Source: Dipteris shenzhenensis
Taxonomy: Eukaryota > Polypodiophyta > Polypodiopsida > Gleicheniales
DNA length: 64,000 nucleotides
Strand: one strand, 5' to 3'
Assembly (NCBI GenBank): GCA_047967505.1
Contig: CM106539.1
Within the stretch, counting starts at the first letter, position 1, and every line of letters starts with the position of its first letter. The position numbers and the translations under genes are program-made. Under the pieces are notes generated by a model. That model did no database searches. It was given only the letters and a program-made list of their open reading frames with translations, and had not been told where the DNA came from. Shown one piece after another: positions 54,830-64,000 of this stretch.

Positions 54830-55065
54830 CACAGTCTGTCATGTCATCTACCCACCATGGCTCGCCACCTGTCATCTACCCACAACTCACCACATGTCAT
54901 CTAGCCTCAACTTGCCACTTGTCATGTTTTTCGCATTGGTCTAGACTCTCTAAAATCCGAGCATGCAGATCTAGACTTGTGAAAATCCATGAAGATCTAG
55001 ATTCACGACCACCACGCTTATCTAAACTCGTGAAAATCTATGAAGGTCTAGATTCACAAACCATC
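54830..55065. repeat. Two short imperfect tandem repeats
   Basis: First: TCATCTA(C/G)CC-containing units of about 28 bp (CACCTGTCATCTACCCAC, CACATGTCATCTAGCC, CACTTGTCATG), 54840-54925. Second: a unit of about 50 bp, GATCTAGACTTGTGAAAATC then CATGAAGATCTAGATTCAC, repeated as TCTAAACTCGTGAAAATC, TATGAAGGTCTAGATTCAC (54968-55057). Confidence 0.75.
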
Positions 55066-56440
55066 ACTGACAAGGTGGTGACATTGGCTTGGAGCGACCA
55101 CCGCGTTGGGTCTTGGAGTTATTTTAGTGCTAGTTGGTTACTTCTAAACTAAGGAAAATGTATTTCCTTGTGCAACCACCTAGACCTTAATAGGCTGGGT
55201 CATGTGAGACTCGCATTGGAATCCCACAATGATATAGTTTTTTGTTCATATATTTTACACCATTTGTCCTTGAGGGGTCCCATTTCATGTCGATATGGCC
55301 CTTAAGGGGTCCCCTTTAGGGACAAGGGCTATATAGACATGCCACATATGTCCAATATAGAATATTTAAACTTTTAAATATGGACCTCAAAAGCCCATTT
55401 CATTGCTTAGTTTAGTGCTATTTTAAGGTTAGGTGAGGGCACATTTGCTACCTTGTTAAGGCCATGTCTCTATCTGACCCAAGACTATTTTATGGGCAAT
55501 TCATTTTTGTGGGTGTAACGATTATTCTTCATGTATACATTGATCTTTAGGATGTCCTCAACTCATAATCTAGCAAGTTCAAATGGTGTTTCTTCCTCAA
55601 TGTAATCTCATAGCATAAGCTTCATCACCCCCCAAGTGTATTCAATCTTGTCCCACAACACCAAAAATAGTTGTGGGTATGTGCTTGTCTCTTCATATGG
55701 GCCTATTAGAATGCAAGGGAATCCTTTGGTATCCTCATATGAACCTGACTCTTTCAAAGGGACTTAGCCTCTTCAACTAGAAGAGGCTACCAATGTAATG
55801 CATGAGTTCTAAAGCTATGAGGTAGGGTCTAATGGGATTCTAGTACCACTTGGGCTATGAATGGAGCATTGGCACATTGATTTCTTTGATCTCACACATG
55901 CCTTCACCTCCTAGGAACATAGGGGTAATATTAAATGGAAACAATGTATCTACTTGGCCAAATAAAATTCACAAGTTATGGGAGAAGGAGGTTTTAATTC
56001 TTAATATATGAGTCTCAACTAAAGAAGATTATACTTGAATGTAACAATCACCCATCAAATAATGAGCAAGTAGAGGATCTTTTAGGGAGTGTGCAAATTT
56101 GTAGACCAGCCTTTAAAAGCATTGATATCTTGGGGAATGCAAGGCTATCATTTGTGGAAAATAGGACAACACGTTTTAGGAATCCACGTGTTATAGGGCC
56201 TGTTGGACATATGGCTCTAGGATCGAAAGTTGAAGAAATCATGGCTATTAGCTATTGCTCCAAAAAGTCCTATGAGTACCAATTGTTAGCGCTTGCTTCT
56301 AGGACACTCTAGGCAATGAGATGGGGTCCAGAATAAAGCGTCTATGAAACCAAAAAATTTGGACCATCTCTCAATTTGTACATGTCATCTTTGCACTAGC
56401 TCCATCTTTATCAAGTGCCAATCCTCCAAGCGATACATTA
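55066..56440. other. Intergenic DNA without recognised gene
   Basis: A 73-codon plus-strand frame (56091-56312; RNPRVIGPVGHMALGSKVEE) has no family I recognise and no other support. Confidence 0.4.
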
Positions 56441-56457
56441 AACCATAGAGATATAAA

Positions 56458-56543
56458 TGGGCACAAAATAGGTATGGAAAAGGACTTATATCAAATGAAA
56501 TGGGCACCAAATAGGTATGGAAAAGGACTTATATAAAATGAAA
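56458..56543. repeat. Tandem duplication, unit about 45 bp
   Basis: GGGCAC(A/C)AAATAGGTATGG followed by AAAAGGACTTATAT(C/A)AAATG occurs twice in a row. Confidence 0.9.
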
Positions 56544-58892
56544 TGCATTAATTGACATGATAGCAAGTAATAAAGATACTTACCAAATACGTTAGCTCCA
56601 CCTATCTCTTGCTATTGGCTCCAGCTACTATTAGGGTCTATTTTGAGCTCATTTTGAGCTCTTATTTCTTCAGGCTTCTCCCAAGTGGCCAGCATCAATC
56701 TTCCAAGAAATTGGTATAGTATCATATTGTTCATTCCCCATGTCTTGGATATTGATCCTAATACCATGATTATTATTTGGAAATGTCATGAATCATGCTC
56801 CAATCCCAAACATATGCTAAGGTTGTAGCTCACTATGAGTGAAGTGCTTAGACCAAAATTCTCCTCCAATAATTCACATCATGAATTGCAATCAAACAAC
56901 TTGAGTCTTCTTTTTGTCCTACATATTCAAAATACTTGCCTCTCCAAAATGTCCAAGGGTTTTGAATTTCCTTTAGCCTGAAGAATAGTAATTCTTTCCT
57001 TCACCCCAAGGCCTAGCCTAGAGAGTGATTCCTAGTTCTTGCACTCATAATGCAAGGAACTATATGGGACTAATCTTAAGGTGTAGTGCTTGGAATGTCT
57101 CTAGAGAGAATTAAATGCTTATTGATAAGGAAACTTGATAGACTTGGACCTTTTGGAGATAGGGGTTATTGAGTATGTAGGACCAAAAGAGACGTTAGAT
57201 TATACAATTGTAGTTCATTACCTAAAAACTTATGGATAGATTTTTTGTCTAAACACTTAAGGCATTGTGAGCTATACCCTTCACATATGTTTGGGGTTGG
57301 AACATCATTCATACAATTTGCAAACCATTATCATAGCACTATGGTGGGGATGAAAAAGTCTCAAAAGCATGGGAAATAAGCCATACGATACTATATAATT
57401 TGCTTGGAAGCAATATTTGATAGATGTGTCCAAATTTTAATATGGCATGATTCATACGGTGCTACATGAAAGAATGCAGCATGATATGATGCATGATGAA
57501 GCCATGTGACAACATAAGCAAATTTTACAAAAGTAGACTCAAGGGGCTTAAAAATGAGGCTCAAAATGTGATTTTATTACATAATTGTAACAAATGTAGG
57601 TATAAGGAATTTGTATGCATAAAGAATCTGTCTTGTATTAATACTTTGCAAGCTTCAAAGCAAGGTTCATCTCTTTAATGCGCTACATAGGCAGTTGCTA
57701 ATCACAACTCGTGCCAACGCTTTCCTCCACCCACACTCTGTTTGTTGTGCCTTGACCTGGCTTTTCAGCTTTCTTGTCTCGCAGCCTCTATTTGATTCTC
57801 TTTAAAGCCATGGTGAGCTACATGCTGCCATTGATGCCATGGCCACGATCAGCAGTCTAGAATAGACCCAAAGAACCTAGCTGGTGAGACAAGCAAAGAA
57901 TAGAATACAACTTACCTAAAAGAAGACAATGTCAAACCAAAGTATGCGCAAGGTCACGTCGAGGTGCATGCGGGTTGCATAGCATTTGCAGGGTGAGGGC
58001 AGCATGTAGGTACTTAATCTTCCAAGATTTAAGGGGCAGGAGGTGTGAAAATTCAAAATTCATGGGAGTATCAAAATTTTTAGCCATCGGTTTCCCACCC
58101 TTCGGCGATACATGTTAGCACAATTGGATTGGCTGAAAATGTTTCAAAACACAAATAGGCCAAAGGGCACGCTATCGGGTTTCATGATGTGTATTATGAA
58201 ATGCAATAACCTTTGGCATGCTTATGATCCATATAGCAAGCAAGTGCATTGAAAAAGAAACAATTCAAAATTGTAAATAGTGTTGGATTTATTAAAAGAT
58301 CTTTGAACATGCACAAATTGCACTTTTTTAACTTCTTCCATTTAAGGGTAAATCTAGATACCAATACCAACAACTATAAATGTTTTAAGACCACCATGAA
58401 GTAGTCCCACTAGTTTGGATTCGAAATTTTCAATCTGTTTTGGTTTTCAACAAATTAAAAAAAAATTATGAGCGTGCCCTCAAATGGGTATGCATTACTT
58501 TAGCATAACATTGGAGGCCCATTAACCTATTCCTAATGTTCTCATTTAGGTGTGTCCTTGGGTTGAGGAGAGGCTCATGTAGCATACTTTTGAATAATTA
58601 CTTGGTTGCATGTATGTATAGAACAAAATTTTGATGTTTTTGAATAAATTGCTATATCCTATAGTCTTCAAGATGCATGCTTCACATGCAACATAGCACT
58701 TGTAATGCTTTAATGGTCCTGTTCCATATCCTTATTCCATAATTTTTTGCTCTCATGTTCAAGTTTGAAATGTGTACTACAACTTGAAGACAAAGTTTGC
58801 CGAATTCCATTGAGCAATGCATAAGTTATGGGTGATGCAGTAAGATACCTATATACAAAAAAGTCCCTGAACCTCACCAAAAATGGCTACAC
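56544..58892. other. Intergenic AT-rich DNA
   Basis: No gene, element or RNA recognised on either strand. Confidence 0.4.
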
Positions 58893-59186
58893 CTAAGCAA
58901 ACAATGATCTGATTCGGTCCAAGGATTGTTCCAATTGTTTTATGAGGTTAATCATTTCCTCTATCTTGCCTTTTCCAAGGACCAGGATTCTACACCAATC
59001 ATAAAAGGATAGTTGCATGACAAGCAATCTTCTCGAGTTTGAGTGGTCCCATATTTCTAGAGAATCCAATTCTTCATGGACCCTCTTTGGAAAGATGGTC
59101 ATAATAGCCTTGCATGCTTGAGATGGGGCTGGTAAAGGATATCCATAGCTAATCTTTGAAAGATCCTCACACCATGCTGGGGCCTA
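58893..59186 (-). other. Unrecognised open frame, possible exon or element scrap
   Basis: Counting from a polypyrimidine-AG (CTTTTTAG) at about 59188, the minus strand stays open for about 98 codons: APAWCEDLSKISYGYPLPAP, SQACKAIMTIFPKRVHEELD, SLEIWDHSNSRRLLVMQLSF, YDWCRILVLGKGKIEEMINL and IKQLEQSLDRIRSLFA, then a TAG. Amino-acid makeup is protein-like (mixed hydrophobic and charged, helix-like end). It has no motif I recognise and no ATG before codon 28. It could be an exon of an unknown gene, a decayed element, or chance. Confidence 0.3.
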
Positions 59187-59189
59187 AAA

Positions 59190-61049
59190 AGTAAATTCGT
59201 TAAGTTAGGATCTTTGAAATCCAAACAAAATTGCAAGGGTGTGTGTTGCTTATTTCATTAAGGCATCTACTTCTCCTTTATCCCACATGCATAGTATTAA
59301 AATGGATAAATGCCCCTAGCAACCATAGCTTGCTTATGACAATGCATTCAATTAATCACATGTATAAATGTGCAGCAAAAAGAATCACCTAAGTGTTCAC
59401 TACACTTTCCATTAGGTGTTAAGTGGGTCTTTTCATTCCAAGTTCTGATGGTGTATTACAACCCTTGATAAAAAATAGTAAAAGTAACATTTTCCATTTT
59501 TACCATAGCAACTCGTTCATTGGATGCCGGTGTCAAGTGGTAGGATCTCCCTCACATTCTTTATTTGACAAAACATTGAGAAAGGCGGTTAGACTCACCT
59601 GGGTCAATCAAGACAAGACCAAAGTTAGAACCTTTGTAATAATCTTGTAACCACAGGCTTCAATGCCCAACGACGTTGTTATCCTTATCCATGTCATCAT
59701 TTTCTCAAAGAGGAGAGGAGTAAAAAGAAAGTTCCATGTACTAGCCAGTTTGTGTCCTCATACATGGACATTCTCATGTACAACTTACTTAGAATTGTCA
59801 TTAGGTATATGCTTCCAACATATTAAAATATTATCAACATTGAGTGACAATCCATTTTTCCCATATAACCTGTGCTTTTTATAGACCTCAACATAGTTTT
59901 AACATTGCTTCCAAGGGGTAGCATCCCTGCAAGATCATAGCCCTGCTAAAATAAGTAATAAATCCACTTAATCCTTTTAAGGTCTTTTATAAAGGGAGGT
60001 AAAGTAAAATCTCAAAGGGTTCCCATCATGTCCTAGCACCTATTAGAGCCTGAGTCATCATAGGGGATAGGGAAGCTCAATAAACAACTTGAATCTTTTG
60101 TAATTAAAATCAATAAGAAAGTTTTATCTTTTTGGGAAGCTTGAACAAAACATTGCTAAATGTTTGACAACTAAATAGCTCTAATAAATCAACTCATAGC
60201 TTCATATATCAAACTAAGACTAAGTTCATCCTTAATCATTTATTTATCAGTTCAAAATAAGTTCATCATCTCAACTATACAAAAAACTATATACATTTCT
60301 ATGATCATTTTAAGGTACAGTAAAAGGCTGCTGTCAAGACTATTGTATACAACCAAGGGCTGTTGTCAGTATCTAGCATAGCTTTATATTTCATACCAGA
60401 GTCATCCCGAGTATTCAAGTCCCGTCTTGTGTGTGTACAAGTCTCAAGAGAGCTGGCATTCCATTTTTAGTGATGACTCTCCCTCTCTATATTCGGAGGG
60501 GTGGATGTACTATGCCAACAGGCCATATTCGATAAAGAGCTTGGTTTGACATGTAGAGGTAAGTCTGGGCCGATTTGCCGTCTATATTGGGCTGTCTAAG
60601 TGCACCGTGGGGGACTAAATTGCTCAGTGGGGTGGAAAAATACATTGAACTACCATAAATGATAGCTGGTAGGAAGCACCATGATTAGACTTTGTATGCA
60701 GGTACTTGCAGCTATGGGACTATAAGGTTCCTTCATGCGCACAGGGAATAGATCCCCTAGGAAGAACTCCTACTTCTGTGAGTATAGAGAATGTAAAAAC
60801 TTGTAACTCATCGATGTCACACTTGGTTAACAGCAATTAACGTCACTTTCGATTTTAACGTCGATTTTGCCTTCCCTTCCAAGGCCATGGCTTGGGATCA
60901 TGAGGCGGGGAGTTGTGTTCACATAATAAGAAGTTTCCTTAGTTCTAGAAATGAACAAGACGACTCTTTGAGTAGTCATTGCGGTCACTAGTTTAAAAAT
61001 AGAGTAATGTGTTAACTAAGAGAGTAGTCAAAATGGGGTAAGCCGGTAT
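59190..61049. other. Intergenic DNA, possible LTR-like region at its end
   Basis: AT-rich without recognised genes. GGTATCAGAGGC at about 61046 resembles a copia primer site and directly precedes the large tandem repeat, hinting that an LTR may end here; no partner LTR seen. Confidence 0.3.
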
Positions 61050-63230
61050 CAGAGGCTAACTGAGTTGGAGTGTGAGAAGCTCTAGAGCCAAAGGTTACGT
61101 TACTAACATCAAACATATGCTTTGTGTATCAATGAAATTGTTGCCATCACTCTAGTATCATGGAATACATCCCTATAACCAATGGTTCTGTAGTGTTTTG
61201 TAATTAATAGTGTTACAATAGAGTCCCAACTACAAAATCATGGTGGGACTACGTCATCAGAACAGTGTGGTTATGACCAAAAGGCACACTAACAAGAGTA
61301 TTGTTTACCTATTGTAGTTGCACAGAGGTCTGCTCATTGGTAAGCCAGGGTTGCCTTTTTTTTTTGCAAGGAAGGAAGGTCGGGTATAGGGCATATGAAC
61401 CAGTTTGGTCATTTTGAATGTAAGTGGGTGTGTAGAAGTTCCTTAGAGCCTCCTAGTGTTGTGTCAAGCATTCAGCCAGGGTCCCTTGCAAACGATCTAC
61501 ATCCTCCAATCCTCCTTGTGCTCTGTGAGCACTCAGACAGTGGGCCTATAAATCGAGTGAAGGGTGTGCAAGAGTAGATTGGCGGGCTGATGTTATGAGG
61601 CTCACTATGGGACAAATCAGTCAATGCCCTTTGATGTTGCTAAGGGAGGTTTCACAAATGGGTGCTAAACATTGGAACATGGGCCCTACATGTTCGGCGG
61701 CTAAGGGTGAGCTTGGGCATAAGCACTTTCACAAACGGGCACACTGGACAAACAAGAAGTGGCCAAGTGGTTATCATGGCGAATTCTCTACTCTTGTCCA
61801 CCTCCAAAATTTTTTGGGTTGCCTTAGACTACCGTCCAAGAAAAATCCTTTGCCCAAACTTTATAGGGATGTCACATAAGCATGTGCAAACCCATTTGTG
61901 AAACCATTTGAGGGCGGACAATTGAAATGGCAGCATGATATTCGTGGATATCATTTTTGCTAGGATGCCTACACCTGTTTGTGAATCCTACCTAAGGTAC
62001 AGGGGATGGTGTAATAAGCTAGGAGGGTAGTTTTGAACACAATGTGAGATTCTTGAAGGGGAGGGAGACCTGAGTATTGTCCATTGCTCTCTGTTGTTTA
62101 GCCCACATCCCCGGATTTCACTTCCTTCGAGGTGTCAGTGGGCTTTGAAGTCTGGTGCAATCCAATCTGGCTGTTGGCAGGGCTTGGGGAAGTGTGAAGC
62201 TTTGTATGCTTCTTAGTGCTTTTGGATTCGAATTTGGGCTCAGAGAAGAAGTAGCACATTTACTACCACTCCACACTTAGGCTTAATTGGAGGGCTCGAG
62301 GTTGTTGGTGTTTAATTCACCCCATATCCCATCTTCAATCATGTGAAGATGTGCCAAATGTCCTGGCCCGCCGACTCCTGTGACATCTCAAGGCTAACCC
62401 AGTTAGAGTTCGAGAAGCTCTAGAGCCAAAGGTTACATTACTAACATTGAACATATCCTTTGTGGATCATCGAATTCATTGGTCTCATGGAATACGTCCC
62501 TAGACCTATTATTTCCATAGTGTTTTGTAATGAATGGTGTTATAGTAGAGGCATGGCTATGAAATCATGGTGGGATGATGTGATGAGAATAGTGCAGCTA
62601 TGACTAAAGGCATGCTAACAATAGCATTTCTTACTTATTGTAGCTGCACAGAGGTTTGCTCATGATAGGCTAGGGCCGGCTTTTTTCTAGAAGGGAGGAA
62701 TGTTGGGCATAGGAGCTCCCGTGACTTGTAATACGAATTGCTAGACCGAAGGAAAACGAGGGCAGATGAACCAATATGGTCGTTTTGAATGTAAGTGGGT
62801 GTGTAGAAGTTTCTAGCGACCTCTGACTGTTGTGTCAAGCATGCAGCCAAGGTCCCTTGCGAAGGACCTACATCCTCCAATCCTCCTTGTACTCTGCGAG
62901 CACTTAGACAGTGGGCCGACAAATCGAGTTGAGGGTGTGCAAGAGGAGATTAGTGGGATGATGGTGTGATGCTCATGATGTGATCATTCAGGCAACGCCC
63001 TCTATTCGTGCTAAGGTGGAGGGGATGGTGTAATAAGCTAGGAGGGTAGTCATGAAGACAGTGAGAGAATCCTGAAGGAGAGGGATGCTTGTTTATTTTC
63101 CATTGATCTTTGCTATTCAGCTCGTGTCCCCAAGTCGTGGGATTTCGCTTCCTTCAAGGTGTTAAAGAGCTCTGGAGTTTAGTGCGCTAGTCATAGTGCA
63201 ATCCAATCTGGCCATTGGCAGGGCTTCGTG
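61050..63230. repeat. Imperfect tandem duplication, two units
   Basis: Unit part A at 61050-61620 recurs at 62390-63000 (GAAGCTCTAGAGCCAAAGGT, AAATCATGGTGGGA, CATTTTGAATGTAAGTGGGT, CTACATCCTCCAATCCTCCT). Part C at 61995-62200 recurs at 63010-63230 (GGGGATGGTGTAATAAGCTA, GTGCAATCCAATCTGGC). Part B (61620-61990) is present only in the first unit. Order A-B-C-A-C implies one duplication with later loss of B in the second copy, or gain of B in the first. No coding signal. Confidence 0.85.
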
Positions 63231-64000
63231 TTTTTTTTTTCAAAAAAGAGACTTCTATTAAGTAAGAAAGAAACCCGCTAGAGCAAGCTCTGTGTGGAAA
63301 TACACCATGCTAAGCATGTAATAAAAACACTTCAGAGGAATGAGGTAGAAAGAAACCAAGGCTGGGGCTGAAAATGCCATCTCAACCCTGTAGAAGTCTC
63401 GGCAAAGAAGGGAGAGTCTCTCCAATCTCTGAGAAAAGTAACTCTCCTGGAGGAGGCTGCTCGAGATGATCCTTGCATGGTCACCCAAATGGCCATCAGA
63501 GTGTGTATCGTATTTGTCCAAGTATTGGCCAAGATCTGAGAAGGGTAACCTGAGAACCCTCCAAAGCCTCAGTGCATCTGGCTCTCCAAATGTGCCATGC
63601 TACAATGCTAGCTAGGATCTCCCATGGAGAGTCGACCGAGGAGTGAGCAGCCCTAAATAGAGTGGCCGAAACATCCTCTAGAGAGCATGACTCCACAAGG
63701 TGTCATCGGATGTGAAGAGCCCAAGAGGAGTCAAGTCTCTCAAAAAATACCTAGGGCCCTGAAACATTAAGCCAAGCCACTGATCCCCAGGTCATATAGA
63801 AAGGTAGGCGAACAAAAGTGCTATCAACACTGCACCAATGGCAATATCTGATGCATCCAAAAAACATGGAAATCCAAGCTCTAGTCCAGCATAGTAGTAC
63901 CAGCACAACCATCAAGATCTTTTTGAGCAATTGGAATGCTTTCATGTTCCTCCCCCCAAATTAATGGAACATCCTTCTTTGTCAACTTCGTAAGTGGCTA
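63229..64000 (-). mobile_element. L1-type LINE 3' end, inverted, runs off the window
   Basis: On the minus strand the sequence ends TTAATAGAAGTCTCTTTTTT-GA followed by poly(A) (plus-strand T run at 63231-63240). Upstream, TNTIHTLMAIWVTMQGSSRA, ASSRRVTFLRDWRDSPFF and RWHFQPQPWFLS match the L1 end at 22270-22450 residue for residue at many positions. Also WEILASIVAWHIWRARCTEA. It sits at the end of the second unit of the tandem duplication. Confidence 0.82.

Noticed and set aside
54840-55060. Possible CRISPR-like array
   Set aside because: Units are few, imperfect and uneven, without constant repeats separated by unique spacers; a plant nuclear setting makes it implausible.
56091-56312. 73-codon plus-strand frame as a gene
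   Set aside because: No recognised domain, splice context or repeat support; length is expected by chance in 64 kb.
1-64000. Defence, secretion or biosynthetic gene cluster
   Set aside because: All coding signals beyond the peptidase are retroelement or DNA-transposon parts; no cluster of non-mobile genes is present.

Overview
Organism and main gene. This is nuclear DNA of a seed plant with very large, transposon-filled introns. That is the pattern expected of a gymnosperm; genus is not assignable from the sequence and this is inference. The only host gene I can support is a chloroplast-type aminopeptidase P (Xaa-Pro aminopeptidase, M24 family, related to plant APP2) on the minus strand. Its ATG is at 53720. 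Eight coding exons (53367-53720, 50762-50887, 50412-50531, 49986-50261, 43176-43348, 42577-42858, 23137-23291, 407-597) join through seven in-phase GT-AG introns into one uninterrupted 559-codon reading frame. The 3' part, with the last metal-binding residues, lies beyond the left edge.

Introns. Introns 6 (about 19.3 kb) and 7 (about 22.5 kb) are built almost entirely of nested mobile elements; introns 4 (6.6 kb) and 1 (2.5 kb) carry smaller loads. From left to right, intron 7 holds a copia RT scrap, two LINE scraps, a gag-only copia-like element with a perfect target duplication (3484-6166), a chain of three LINEs joined tail to head through pyrimidine repeats (7020-14880), a nearly complete decayed copia element on the minus strand (14890-20855) and an L1-type LINE (21441-22610). 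Intron 6 holds an inverted LINE, a copia 5' half split by a LINE, an L1 ORF1 relic, gypsy relics, a non-autonomous hAT-like DNA transposon (36367-37110) and a second gag-only copia-like element (37163-41940). Intron 4 holds an L1 ORF1 scrap, a copia 3' half and another LINE-(CT)n-LINE chain (46349-49367). Intron 1 holds a gypsy gag fragment.

Upstream region. From about 53.8 to 64 kb the DNA is AT-rich and intergenic, with short tandem repeats, one unrecognised 98-codon frame (58893-59186), a 2.2-kb imperfect tandem duplication (61050-63230) and an inverted L1 3' end (63229-64000).

Most interesting signals. These are (1) repeated tail-to-head stacking of one LINE family on (CT)n tracts, suggesting insertion into its own pyrimidine tails or into (CT)n microsatellites; (2) GTAC-rich leaders shared in position by two diverged copia elements; (3) two independent gag-only LTR elements with intact 5-bp target duplications; and (4) a hAT-like element with an 8-bp duplication and a cluster of GAAACG/CGTTTC words and a 22-bp perfect palindrome. 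I found no CRISPR array, rRNA or tRNA gene, and no defence-type gene cluster.
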